From Sphagnum magellanicum (taxonomy: Eukaryota; Streptophyta; Sphagnopsida; Sphagnales; Sphagnaceae), in the NCBI GenBank assembly GCA_021904315.1, contig CM038921.1:7780146-7844145 (forward strand): a DNA stretch of 64,000 bases. The letters run 5' to 3'. How positions within the stretch are numbered: the first letter of the stretch is position 1; each line of letters starts with the position of its first letter. A model generated the notes under the pieces. It saw only the letters and a list, made by a program, of their open reading frames with translations. It was not told the origin of the DNA and ran no database searches. This document shows, in pieces, positions 1-10,962 of this stretch. Both the position numbers and the translations under genes were made by a program.

Positions 1-782
1 CCTTTACCTTCTTCATTCATACCTTTAAACCCCTAACATTATATATGCTCATCTATCTATGAAGGAAGGTAGTTTGTTGTTGGCTCTGTCCTACAGAAGC
101 ACTTTGGGAACACCTTTTGAGCGGGTATAGGGGTCAGAGAATCAAAAGTTGGCTGAATGGACAAGGTTATAAGTTTACATGTAATTTTTTTATTGGCCCA
201 AGCTAATCGACGCCCATGTGTAGATTTTGGGTGTACCCGTACAATTGATGGGTTGTTTTGAAGTCTACCCATCTACGTGTTGGATTCCTTCTCAACATAT
301 GAATGTTGGGTAACTAATTGAATCATGTTTCTATATCATTTTATTTTTTGAGTTGTCACTTGCCTTTTTGTATCCTGAGGTTTCATATCACTATGAAATG
401 TAAAAAATAATTCATATGACTAATTTTTTAAATGATTTTTTTTTTTGATAAACATACAAATAATTAACTTCATTTCCTTTAAATATTATTAAAATGAGAT
501 TTGAAAGATTATGCAAGAATTGATTAAAATAAAACATGTCAATTTTAAAATAAATATAAAATTTAATATAGAATTCATTTTTGAGACATAAATTTTTAAA
601 ATTAATTTGATGTTATTTTAAAAACTTATGCAAAACTCCCCATGAAAGTGATACAAAGAAATAAGAAAGATGTATCAAACTACTATGGATCACTTTAAGG
701 ATAATTTCATTGTTTGCTTACCAAATAGGATGCGTGGCTCAACAATTTTTCTTTTGGGGGCTGTTTTCAAAGGTGGGAGAAT
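1..782. other. AT-rich flank without a recognisable gene
   Basis: No reading frame here resembles a known family. The first 350 bases have more balanced composition; the rest is AT-rich with homopolymer runs. The open frame on the minus strand between 57 and 272 shows no domain and is probably chance. Confidence 0.5.
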
Positions 783-1556
783 TTTTTTCCTTTGTTCCCA
801 ACATGTTCCCTTCAAGTTCTCAATCGGTTTCCATCAGGTTCCCACTATGTCCCCAAATTTCTGCCCCTGCCATTAGTCCAGGCTGCATGCAATTTCTATT
901 TCCAAAACTGTCAGTCACCGTTTTTGGTTTCTTCCCCTTGTTCTGAATGTGTTCCCATCGAGTTCCCAAAGCGTTCCCCAAGATGTTTCCAATAGCACCT
1001 GGGTGTTTAACCCATAGGGTTTGCCCAAAGTTTAAACTCCTCTATAAATAAACTATAATCCAATGGTGCACATTTGTTTCTATTTTGCAACTGGGGGTCC
1101 AAAGAGGTACTTCTATTGGGGCATGCCCCAAAGTTCCAAAACAATTGCAGGTGGGCGAATCAATATGGCTCCATTAAAATTAAAAAAAAAGTTGTGAGGG
1201 CACACATGATGTAATTAATATGAATCACACTATGAGATTCCCTAAGAACACCCTACCTATTCACCTCTTTTATTAATTAGATGAGGTGCCTCTCAATTTT
1301 GTTGTTTTTTTTTTCACAATGAACCAATTTGATTGGCCCATCACTCAAAAAAATGAAACTATGGAGGCTCCCCAAGAAGAAGGTTCTATTTTGAAGTATT
1401 GAGTTCCTCCCCTTTGGCCCACCCATATTAGGTGAAAGGAGGACAACAATTTGTCAAAGCATATGGGATTAAAGTGAGGTGCTATGGAGAACATGTTGGG
1501 GAATACATTGGGAACCCATTGAGAACTTAAAAGGAACACATTGGGAACCAGGGAAA
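783..1556. repeat. Large inverted-repeat element rich in GTTCCCA words
   Basis: The left arm (about 783-850) contains a series of GTTCCCA/GTTCTCAA words. The reverse complement of 1490-1556 reads almost the same series in the same order, including AAGTTCTCAAT in both. A second block, with CCCCAA, ATGTT and ATAGCACCT, is also shared in inverted orientation (970-1003 against 1472-1505). The arms are imperfect, roughly three quarters identical by eye, and enclose about 600 bases without coding signal. This is the structure of a non-autonomous inverted-repeat transposon; target-site duplications were not resolved. Confidence 0.55.
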
Positions 1557-2912
1557 AATGAAAAAAATAATCCTTCTAGCTCCCAGCAAAGCCTTGGGTG
1601 AGCACCTAATAGCAATTTAATTCAGTTTCCATGGCCACAAGGCATTTCACTCCTTCAAAATGGTCCATTCTGTGAAGCAGAAGGCCCCATGCCAGATTTT
1701 GCTGGACTCCACGGAGGGGTGTAACCCCAAGGTAGGTGGGTAACTGAAGTACCTAGTAAGTACCTTCTAACCCGCATTTTACGGGCAGTCACCATATCTG
1801 CCCGAAATATGCTGCCCTATGTGAAAAATTCCTTGCCAAGTCACTCAAGCCTTTTACCCCGGGCTATGACTACCGTCTTTTGTCGCAGGGGAGCATGAGA
1901 TGGCCGTTGGATTCAGTATCGAGCATGGCATAGCCGTCGGATTAGCGGATGGAATGCATCGTAAGTGGTCGTCTTGGTCGTATTTTTTGTTGTTCACGAG
2001 CTTTGCGTTCAGCTTTCCGTCACGCTGCTGCTGCTGCTGCTACGGTTGCATCGTCGCGGAATTTCTCGTTCCTTCGTTCAAAATTACAGTGGCTGTCAAG
2101 GTGCGCGTGGTTGTATTCCCGGAAGCTTTTTCCTTCGCCATCGCTGTCGCTTCATTTTGAGCCAAAGAACTCCAAATTTCGTCTCGGTTGCCCACGGTTT
2201 TCAACGTCTTAGTCTGCTGCCAGTTTCTAGCTTCGTGTCATGAAGAAGAGCTGAGCACTCTGCGGAAAACTTTGAATCTGTTCTGTTTCCGGGCCGCCTA
2301 CAATTGCATCGATTTTTGTTTTTTAATAGTAATAATTGTCACTTCTGTTGTTTCTTTCAGTGTCGAAGTCGCGTCGGTTTTGTAGCTTTGTTTGAAGCTC
2401 GGTTTGCTAATGTAGCAGTGATTTCTCCTGGAGGAATATTGCGCAGCTGCAATATTCTTGGACAATTGTTTCTGTCTATATCGAGGACCTCGTGTTTGGT
2501 GCAGTTGAAGGTCGAAGTTCACTCCATTTTTGAAGCAAGATTTGATTGCAATTTTGTTTTTGCTCTTCCTTTTTCTTCTCTGGGTTGTTTCGTCTTCGGA
2601 AGTTAACCGGATTTGTTTTGTGAGAAAGGCTTAGTCGTTGCGTTGTCGTCGTCTTCTTAAGTCCGATTGTGGCGAGCAGCAGCAGCAGCGGCTTCTTTTT
2701 GACCGACTTCTTTTACTGCATTTGGAAATCCCTTGCTTTCTCTTTCAAACAGGTTAACTGAAGAAGCTCTTATAACTAGCCAGAGCAAGAACCTCTTTGT
2801 CCAGCCAGCATACAGACAGTCTCTCGCGTTGCTCGCTTGCAGTTCTTCGCTCCCTGCAGCTCTTGAGGTGCTTCTGCATACCATAGCCGTAGTGGATCCA
2901 ATTGTGGTCAAC

Positions 2913-2914
<2 letters not shown>
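1557..2914 (+). other. Upstream region and probable 5' leader of the GT47 gene
   Basis: From about 1900 the composition becomes more GC-rich, as expected of a promoter and leader next to the GT47 gene. It holds a short CTG run (about 2024-2042). Several unrelated short open frames overlap in different phases, none with a recognisable domain. A CAG at 2750-2752 could be the acceptor of a 5' UTR intron, but no donor can be assigned with confidence. Confidence 0.4.

Positions 2915-2962
<48 letters not shown>
2915..2962 (+). repeat. (AG)n microsatellite, 48 bp
   Basis: An uninterrupted AG dinucleotide tract of 24 units lies about 175 bases before the first plausible ATG of the GT47 gene, probably in its leader. 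GA tracts in plant leaders and core promoters bind BPC/GAGA-type factors; a regulatory role here is inference. Length polymorphism is likely. Confidence 0.9.
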
Positions 2963-2964
<2 letters not shown>

Positions 2965-3138
2965 GATATCCTCTTGCCTCTTCTCGTTTCGTTCTGAGTC
3001 TAAGCAGCGATGCTGACTGAATTCCTTACCGGTTGCAGTAGATCTGCATCATCGCTTATTCTTTTGACTGTGCGTTCAATCCGCTAGTGGAGCAGGCCTC
3101 CTGTCCTGGCCGTGCGTGCACGAACTCTTCAGCAGTAT

Positions 3139-4590
3139 ATGTTTGCCAAAGAAGAAGTAGCTATGGTCTCAATGCTTCTGAGGCAGAGTGTTATGTCTCT
3201 CGTGTTTGTGTACTTGTTGATGACGACGGCACTGGTAGTAGGATCCCCCCGGCGGCGGAGAGAAGAGTCGTATTATGATGATGGAGGTGATGAAGAAGGG
3301 CCAGGGCTCGTCAACTTTGGTTCCTTGGAGGATCTGGTTACCATTTCAGAGATGTCGTCCGTCGAATGGACCGTTTCTTCTTCAGGGGCCGCAAAGAGAT
3401 CTGTCAGCTCCGTGGAATCACAACAGGATGATGATGATGGTGAGGATGACGTTGCAGGAGAAACACAGGTTGAGGATGTGCTTCAAGGACTACGAGGAAG
3501 CATAGCTCAACTGTATCACTCTCCAACGGTCTTGGCCTTGAATTACAAGGAGATGCTGGGGAAGCTCAAGATTTATGTGTATCCGCGGTCTCACAATGAG
3601 AGCAAGTATGAACTCTCAGACAGTAGTAGTACGGAGGAGAAAACTGTGGAACCCAGCAGCACAGCCGAACTTTTCTTCAGAAATCTCGTTGAAAGTGAAG
3701 TTGTTACCAAAGATCCAGAAGAAGCTCAGCTGTTTTTCTTTCCAGTATCGATAGACAGAATGTTGTTGAATGATATTGATGTGGAGAAGGTTGGGATGCA
3801 ACTCAGGCGATATGTTCAACATGCAAGAGAGGAGTATGAATTCTGGAATCGGACACTTGGGTCTGATCACTTCTATGTATCCTGCCACGGGTATCCGGCA
3901 GATGGTCATCGAAATTTTCTGGAACTGAGCAAGAATGCAATCCAGGTTGCCTGCACACCATTGTGGCCAACTCAAGCATTCTTCCCTCACAAAGACATTG
4001 TCATGCCCCCGCACAGACCTGGTTGGGAGGAACACAAAGAAAGCAGTGCCTCTCTTGAAGATAACATAGCCAAAAATTGGGCACAGAGAAAAAGGCTTGT
4101 GTATTGCAATGGCCCAGTTGCTGATGATCCTGCTATGCAATCAACCCTTGAGGATTGGAAGGCTGATCCTGACTTTGACCTTCAATCTGAATCTTTGGAA
4201 CTGCCTCAGTACTACCAGAAGTTGAAGACAACCAGGTTTTGTCTAATCATCACACCACATCAGACACCAAATCTTGTGGATTTTCTGCGAATAGGTTGTG
4301 TGCCTGTTGTGGTTTCAAGGACTGGTTTCTTGGACTTGCCTCTCCAGGATGTTCTGAATTGGCATGAGTTCTCAGTAATTCTGCATCCCAAGGAGATCAG
4401 CAACATCAAGAACATTTTGGCAGGCATTTCGATTGAAAAGTACCAAAGAATGCAGTACCTTGGACAGCAGGCAAGCAAACATATGGAGTGGAACACAAAT
4501 CCAGTTGCATATGATGCCTTCCACATGATATTGTATGAGCTCTGGGTGCGACGTTACAGCATAAGATATGCAAGAGTGAGTTCTCAGTAG
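3139..4590 (+). CDS. Exostosin-like (GT47) glycosyltransferase, single exon
   Basis: A 483-residue protein from ATG 3139 to TAG 4590. Family members are Golgi type II membrane enzymes that add sugars to cell-wall polysaccharides or proteoglycans. A hydrophobic anchor lies at about residues 17-35, followed by an acidic stem rich in Asp, Glu and Ser. The exostosin domain starts near residue 143 (LKIYVYPRS) and includes AQLFFFPVSIDRML, the aromatic block EFWNRTLGSDHFYVSCH, RPGWEEH, and near the end GCVPVVVS, DVLNWHEFSVIL and a C-terminal FHMILYELWVRR. These match the plant GT47 group containing At5g03795-like proteins. The ATG at 3163 has the better context (purine at -3, G at +4) and would shorten the protein by eight residues. 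The usual SPRxxEA loop before GCxPV is altered to TPNLVDFL, so activity is uncertain. Sugar donor and acceptor cannot be read from sequence. Confidence 0.88.
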   Translation: MFAKEEVAMVSMLLRQSVMSLVFVYLLMTTALVVGSPRRRREESYYDDGGDEEGPGLVNFGSLEDLVTISEMSSVEWTVSSSGAAKRSVSSVESQQDDDDGEDDVAGETQVEDVLQGLRGSIAQLYHSPTVLALNYKEMLGKLKIYVYPRSHNESKYELSDSSSTEEKTVEPSSTAELFFRNLVESEVVTKDPEEAQLFFFPVSIDRMLLNDIDVEKVGMQLRRYVQHAREEYEFWNRTLGSDHFYVSCHGYPADGHRNFLELSKNAIQVACTPLWPTQAFFPHKDIVMPPHRPGWEEHKESSASLEDNIAKNWAQRKRLVYCNGPVADDPAMQSTLEDWKADPDFDLQSESLELPQYYQKLKTTRFCLIITPHQTPNLVDFLRIGCVPVVVSRTGFLDLPLQDVLNWHEFSVILHPKEISNIKNILAGISIEKYQRMQYLGQQASKHMEWNTNPVAYDAFHMILYELWVRRYSIRYARVSSQ

Positions 4591-6632
4591 GTGAGCAATC
4601 CATTGCTACAACCCTTTCTACATTTTTAAAATGCAGATTATTCATCAATGCTTTTTTTCTTAGTTGAAGCTGGTCTTTTGACTCAGATATGCTATGTACA
4701 TCTTCTCAATAAGTGAGTTGGATTGCACTTTGATGCTGCAATTTGATCCAGAATAACTTTGAAGATCCACACTCAAACAGTTCCCTAAAACCAAAGAATT
4801 TAACAGGAAAGATATCTGGTGGCAGTCACGCATGGTTTTCTAATACTTTCCCTTAAAAAGGTCTTAGCACTTGAAACTGTTTTCTTTTTCACAGCGATTA
4901 GCATGTCTTGTCTCATAGCTTGGTTCTTTACTCAATAGAAGAAGAGAGTGAGGAAGACCAAAACCAACATCCTGTACAATAAAAGCTTGTGTGTCCACAT
5001 TCACAGGAGCTGTCTGCTCCATGAAACAACTGTTGCCCTTGTTGTATGTTTCCTTCTAGAATGTGTGGTATCTGACATAGAGTTTTTCACTGCTTCATGA
5101 AGAAAAAATGAGATTTATATGTTTGTGAGAAACATTCAAGCAGAATTCATGTTTAGTTGGCTTTTGAAGCAGACGATAGATACCAGATTTTGGCATCCTT
5201 CTTAAGAGGCTTTTTTCCTGACATTTTTGGGTATGTATGTGCAAGAAAGCTTGTGGTTGACAGTTGTCTACACAACTCTCTCATAGGTACGCACCCATTT
5301 TACTTGTCAATTTTGGTTGCTTTCAGCAGGCCATGACTGGCTCCCCTCTTTACTCACAAATGCAGAACACTACTCAAAAATCAAAAACAGTTTTAGGGTT
5401 TTATGGTGTAATCTCATATGCCTATGCTTGTTTGTGTTTACATAATTTGCCCACTGTTCTGAACTTAATCTTCTTATGAACTTAGGATGCTCCTCAATAT
5501 GTTTTTTTAATGAAAAAATAAGTAAATAGATAAACAAATAAAATATGTTTTTAAAGAGGTTGTTACTGGGGTTTTTTTTGCCAAATTCCTCAAGTTGGTG
5601 CACTGGTGAGGATCCCCAGCATTAATTAGCATATTGAATGGATATCGGCCTCGTGGGCTGCAGCATTTTTACAAAAGTGCTTCTACAAGTGTTGGCCTAG
5701 TACATGCCTAGGTCTAGATGTGGCTAAGTTGATTGATTTTATATTTAAAAGTGGTGAAAATATCCCTTGAAATCCCAAACTTTAGTGTTTTTTTTTTTCA
5801 TTTTATAATTTTGTTTTCGTCAGGTTGCAAAAATTAACCAAGAAACAACAGTGGTTGCTACCATCATGCATGTTCCTTTTTGCATCATATCTGAACTCCT
5901 TTTACACCAGAATAAAGTTGCTGAACTGGGGATTGGAAAGTGGAACAAGTAAGTCACGAGTCCCAGTGTAATAGCTGTGTCACTTAGTTGTCCCTGTGGG
6001 CCATGCCTTTTGTACTGTTCAAGATGTGTCTGATGCTGCTCATACACACTTTGGGTCTTGTTGTGTGCACGACTGGAACTTGTAGTGGGCACCCAGCAGT
6101 GTTCATTCCAAGCCCAAAACGTGTTATAACATGGGTCCACAATGCGTCTCAGCATCATTCATCTTTTTTGAGAATAAGATGGATTACTGCGCCAAAGGCA
6201 TCAGACAAGGAAAAAGAAGAAGCAAGCAATGCTTTTGTATAGCCTGCAATAGCAAGTTGTGCACATGTAAAAATTATGTGCACCAAGGTTCACTTGCCTG
6301 CAATAAGAACTATGTGCACATATTATTGTATGGCCCTGAGGTTCAGAAACTGAATGCAAAGAAGATCTGACAAAAACAAAAGAGGGAAGAAAGTGAGGAG
6401 ACCGTTCAACTAACTAATCACAACCACCCAAAGAAAAAACAAGTTTAACAAATATCCCCACAAGGCTTTTCTCAATGGTGTGTTGATTGTCTATTTGCCT
6501 ACAACATGGACCGTCCAGACTTCGTAGCTTGCCTACCCAAGCTACGGTCTTGTAGGCTATTATGAACTGTCAATGAAAACAACAGTTGCAACAAATGACT
6601 ACAAGACAAAAGTGGGCTTCGTGAATGTTGGA
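4591..6632 (+). other. 3' flank of the GT47 gene, no further gene seen
   Basis: The first several hundred bases are the likely 3' UTR. AATAA-like signals occur at several places (for example around 4977-4983), so the polyadenylation site is not clear. Short open frames up to about 110 codons between 5264 and 6370 show no domain. A dispersed repeat relative occupies about 5545-5860. Confidence 0.5.
5545..5860 (+). repeat. Dispersed repeat fragment related to copies at 28.5 and 48.7 kb
   Basis: The stretch 5571-5632 (poly-T, then CAAATTCCTCAAG, a GGTG word and GGTGAGGATCC followed by CATTAATTA) recurs with few changes at about 48676-48738. The following stretch (CCTAGGTCTAGATGTG near 5707 and CAGGTTGCAAAAATT near 5821) has a diverged relative at about 28455-28640. 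Two shared modules in the same order point to one repeat family rather than chance similarity. Confidence 0.6.
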
Positions 6633-6905
6633 GGGGAGGTTCCAGTATGAGTGTGTTCTCTCAAGGGAGGGGCACCCAAGGGTGTGAGACTGAGGGTGTT
6701 CCCAAACCTCAGGAAAACGCACTAGTACAGGAACCTCCCCTTACGTAAACAACTCTTTTTTTTTTTTAACTCCTCACTTCTTTCCCATTTCGTAGAAAAG
6801 AAATATTTCCATGGGAACCCAGGAACATACAAAATTGGGGGAGCTCCTATGGCATCGCATAACGGCCTAGGGTTCTTCTGCTTGGGAGGAGATCCCTCAA
6901 AAAAA
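6633..6905. mobile_element. Short inverted-repeat element, copy 1 (MITE-like)
   Basis: GGGGAGGTTCC at 6633-6643 is inverted exactly as GGAACCTCCCC at 6730-6740. It is followed by a pyrimidine-rich stretch, a CCATGGGAAC word, and a tail ending GATCCCTCAAAA near 6900. The same modules in the same order occur at 23138-23458. It carries no coding capacity. It lies about 200 bases upstream of the dapF promoter motifs, so it could affect that promoter. The full element boundary and target-site duplication are not established. Confidence 0.65.
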
Positions 6906-7100
6906 AGACAAATAGAAATAAAAAGGGCGTTGTTTATGAAATGATAAACATCCTCAGATTACAATTTTACCACCATGTTACAGCTTGTGACATCCAATCA
7001 TAGAACAGACAACATCTCATGCACATCCAATCATCTGCTACACTAACGAGCGAAACAAGTTAAAACAATTTCTGGCAGACTTCACACACAGAAAACCAGA

Positions 7101-7130
7101 TTAGGGTTTGGCGCTCAAAACCCTAAACCC
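7101..7130 (+). promoter_or_regulatory. Inverted telo-box pair around an E2F-like site, dapF promoter
   Basis: TTAGGGTTT at 7101-7109 and AAACCCTAAACCC at 7118-7130 face each other and enclose TTTGGCGC, a match to the plant E2F consensus TTTSSCGC. Telo-boxes and E2F sites are known in promoters of plant genes active in dividing cells. The cluster lies 85 bases before the dapF ATG, so it could be promoter or early leader. Function is inferred from motif and position only. Confidence 0.5.
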
Positions 7131-7214
7131 TATTTCCGAGTGTCTTTCACCTCTTCCGGGCTTGGTGGTGGTGGTGGTGGCAGTAGTTTGTTGTTTGGTC
7201 ATTGGAGTGCTGAG

Positions 7215-10200
7215 ATGAGCATGAGCATGACTGCAGCTGCAACAGCCACGCCTGTTTTCCTGCAACGACGGTTTGGCTGCTGCTTGGAATGCACTCGTTC
7301 CACCCTTGCTCCACCCTCGCCCAGCCTTGCTTGCTCCTCTCCTTCCTCTCCCTGGAGCTCATCGTCACAATGTGGTTTATCCATGTCGATGAAGAAGCAG
7401 ACACGGATGCCGGAGAAGGATGTTTCCAATCCTGCACGCGGGGTTTTCGTTAGAGCGAGCGGTTCTACTGCCGTTGCCGATCCAGAAGGCTTGCAGGTAC
7501 TACTGCCCTCTGAGTTTGGATTTCAATTACCAGGAAAAAAAAAAGCATCCTCAGGGTCTGAGATTCTGGGAGAACCCTAAACCTTCTGAACCCCCTCTTC
7601 AGAGCGAGGAAGTCTGCAAATTGCTTGAAGCTGTGAGAATTAGTGGACAGTTGCATGATAGTTGCTTCTCTTTCCTTGCTTGAATGCAATAAACAGCAGG
7701 AACAAGTTTCAAGAACACTGGCAGGCATGTCAGGGACCTCACAAAGGACGGTTGATTTTGTTAAGTACGAAGGACTTGGCAATGACTTCATCATGGTATG
7801 AGATATGGCATCTTTTCATCATCAAATTGCCCCGTGTTATTATGTTCTTGTACCATGTTACAGAAGAAAGAGAGTGAAGGGTTCAAGGTTTAGGTATATG
7901 TGAAATGGCTTTTCTGTTGTTGCTTGCTGCTGAGATTGGTATTGGGGCTTGCAGATCAACAATCTGGACTCATTGGACTTGAAACTTTCAGCTACTGATG
8001 CTGTGCACCTGTGTGATCGACATCTGGGAGTGGGAGCTGATGGTGTCATTTTTGTGCTGCGTGACGAGGAAGACTTTCAAATGCGGATTTATAATTCTGA
8101 TGGTAGTGAACCTGAGGTGGGTTTTGTTTTTCAAATTTTGCAAATCAATTTTTGCATGGCCTAGTATTGAATCCCATGGGTTTGCTGAGATTCAAGATTA
8201 CTCATTCACTTGAGGACCTCAGGGATGTGTAATCAAGCTGGTTTCTATTGTTTAGGGTTTTTCTCCTGGGTGCACAGATAGAACACCATGTTTTTGCATT
8301 TTCATCTGTTTTATTTTGCAATTTATCAATGACATGAGGAATAATGGCTCTTCTAGTCACTGTCAGTATGATGAAGTTGATGGTCTGATACTTTGTGACT
8401 AACAGTACTCACAAAAATTTATGACCATTTTCAGTCTTGTCATGTTTATTTCAGTTTGACCTTAAGAGGCACAAACGTTTGTTTGGTCAGTTATGTGCTT
8501 TTGTGGAGTCCCTCTTTGCAATCACAGTGACATTTATTTATGATGTGTATAAATTCGTCCTCCAAGAGTTTAGACGATGATTTCAATGAGCCTTCTGGAT
8601 TCTCCTTGGTAATTTTGGCAAATTGCAGAAGACTTGACTTGACCTTTCCTGTGCACATTTCAGATGTGTGGAAATGGTATACGCTGTGTGGCCAAGTATC
8701 TTGCGGAACTTGAGAATACAAGGGAGCCCAAAAGGTAGATTTGAATAGCCAATTTTTAGGGTTTTTTTTTTTGGCCATTCCTCTTCTAGCACATGTTCTT
8801 GAAGGGGTTAACCCTCATTGGCACTTGCTTGCAATTACTGACACAAGCAGGTGATATGGTGGTGGGTGCAGCTACAAAGTCTTGACAGGTGCTGGTTATA
8901 TGACAGTGGAGCTCCGCAAGGATGGCCAGGTTTGTGGTCCTTTTTTTGTAGTATGTCCTTTTCTGAGTATACCAACCATTTGCTGACAGGGTTCTTGCAT
9001 GGTCTATTTTGAGCTTTCTTGCTGTGGAAATCTTCAAAGAGGTTTCTGACTCTGAAGCTCCTAGTCAGATGAAATTGGATTCTTAGTGCTCAGCAGGAGT
9101 TTTACTGTGCTTGTTCAGGATTGTGTGGGATGAGGAGGTGGAGGACTTTTTTTACATGGTGGGAATTAAGAATGTCTTTGTGGTTGTAGCATTAGATGGT
9201 ATGTGCATGTGTAGTATTCATATATCATTTGAAAACAAAAAGTGGGTCTTTAGTGAAAAGATTTTCTCCAATTGGCAGGTTTGTGTAGATATGGGAGCTC
9301 CGATATTGAATGCACCTGATGTGCCAACAACACTGGCAACAACTGGGGAGGTAGTGCAGGCGCCATTGGAGGTTGATGGAAAGACCTAAACTGTGACTTG
9401 TGTCAGCATGGGAAATCCTCATTGTGTCACTTTTGGAGAGCAAGGAAGTCAGGTGGAGCTTCTTACCCTGTACACAGTTCACCACTTGCACTTGTAAATT
9501 ATTTTTGAGCAGACTTACGGCTTGTTAGTGAAGATCGGTGCATGGGTGTGTATATTTTGTTGTGGGTTGTAGGGTTGGGATGTGGATGTGTTGCCACTGG
9601 AGAAGATTGGCCCCCTCTTTGAGCACCATTCTGTGTTTCCAGCCAGAATCAACACAGGTTTGAGACACAGCTTCTTCAACATCTTTTACTCTGGACTTCA
9701 GTCAAGTACAAACTAGGAGTTGGCTGGAAATCCACTGCCACTCACCAAAGCTCAACTGGTGGTTTTGTATTTGGCATGTTTACTGTTGCTGTAGAGATTT
9801 CTCTGCAATCTCATAGATATAGGCATGCGTAAACTATTGGAAGTAGTATATCTGTCAAGACTGGAAAGTCAAGAAGTGATTCATATTATGTGTGGACAGT
9901 GATATATTTAATGAAGTTTGTTAATGGAATTTTCACTTAGAGTCATCCAATTGACCTTGGATATTACTCATGATCAGTTGGCAGGAAAGATGTCCATCAC
10001 AAGTACAGGCATGGTTTTGTTTGCATTAGCACAGTATCTGAAAGCAAGCACTTCAGCTTTTTGCAGAAGGTGAAGTGTCTGACAACCAGAGGATATTCCT
10101 CTGTTTCTGGGTACCATGCCATTGCATGCTTTGAACTGCATGTTTGAGAATACCCAGCATTTTTTCTTGCAAGCTCTTGTGCAGTTCTGACAGTTAGTCT

Positions 10201-10962
10201 GTTGGGTGCTGCAGAGTTTGTCCAAGTCTTGACTCCATCACATCTCAAAATGCGTGTTTGGGAGCGTGGTGCAGGTAAAGCTCTCTCTCTGATGCATTTT
10301 CTCAAGTGTTTGTTCCACCAGGCAGTTGTAGATTGGTTCTGAGTGGTTGAGCTAGCATTGTTGGTCATTTGGTGGTTCAAGTTGTGGATTTGTTTCACAA
10401 TTTGATTACCAACCATATGATGGCTGGTCAAAAATGATGGGGTTTCCCTAAAGATTCAGATGAGCATAACTTTGATCTGTGAACTTTTATGTGTTTACTC
10501 TGCTGTATTGGGATGTGAAGTCAACTTACAATTTGCTTGTCTTCACTTGCAACTTTTGCAAATACCAGGTGCTACTCAAGCTTGTGGAACTGGGGCATGT
10601 GCTGTTGTTGTGGCAGCAGTCAAGGAAGGACGCTCAGAACGGGTGAGAACATCATGTTAATCACAATCCTTTTTTTTTTTGGTCAAATTTTATTTCTGCA
10701 ACAAATCCAATCCCTTCCTGGAGCTACATCTCCATATTGAATTAAACCCTTTCTTATGAACCCAATTTGGTGCACCAACATAGATCAATATGGTGGAACT
10801 GTAGTTGTAGTTAATACATGGGGTTTGTTCCTCTTTCAGAATTGTGTGGTTGAATTGCCTGGTGGCCCTCTGGAAATTGAATGGAGTGAAAATGACAATC
10901 ATATCTACATGACTGGTCCAGCAAGGAGAGTGTTCCATGGCATTGCAACACTTGAAGGATAG
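7215..10962 (+). CDS. dapF: Diaminopimelate epimerase, plastid, interrupted by one in-frame stop
   Basis: Plastid lysine biosynthesis: converts LL- to meso-diaminopimelate. Ten exons join in frame: 7215-7496, 7697(or 7700)-7795, 7955-8116, 8664-8734, 8872-8929, 9279-9452, 9573-9657, 10215-10274, 10569-10642, 10840-10962, about 395 codons against roughly 360 in Arabidopsis. The first exon is Ser/Ala-rich and basic, like a transit peptide. The epimerase begins [12 protein letters not shown]. The two catalytic cysteines are present: C183 in MCGNGIRC (exon 4) and C336 in ACGTGAC (exon 9). Other family blocks are [39 protein letters not shown] and [10 protein letters not shown]. Every splice site and every other codon is intact, but codon 261 (9387-9389) is TAA, between VDGKT and [12 protein letters not shown]. 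The reading is either a recent nonsense allele or a sequence error. As written the product would lose the second catalytic cysteine. Confidence 0.88.
9387..9389 (+). other. Premature TAA in dapF exon 6
   Basis: Reading exon 6 from its acceptor (exon starts at 9279) in the frame set by exon 5, the 37th codon is TAA. The same frame continues directly into [12 protein letters not shown], a strongly conserved epimerase block, so this is a substitution and not a frameshift. Relatives have an aromatic residue at this position, so a tyrosine codon (TAT or TAC) changed at one base would explain it. No donor-acceptor pair around it removes the stop while keeping frame. Confidence 0.85.

Noticed and set aside
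1900..2606. Overlapping plus-strand frames of 65-100 codons before the GT47 gene
   Set aside because: Mutually overlapping in different frames, low complexity, no domain; better explained as leader and promoter DNA.
3616..4526. Long open frames antisense to the GT47 gene
   Set aside because: They mirror the codon structure of the real gene and show no domain.
9387..9389. TAA read as glutamine (variant nuclear code)
   Set aside because: Gln would fit the sequence locally, but GT47, dapF and CRSH-TPR end with TAG or TAA at the expected family C-termini, so stops work normally here.
9279..9452. Alternative splicing or a tiny intron removing the dapF stop
   Set aside because: Possible donors (GTAGTG at 9351, GTTGAT at 9372) and the acceptor TGTGTCAG before CATGGG would make introns of about 35-56 bases and break the frame, and would delete conserved residues.
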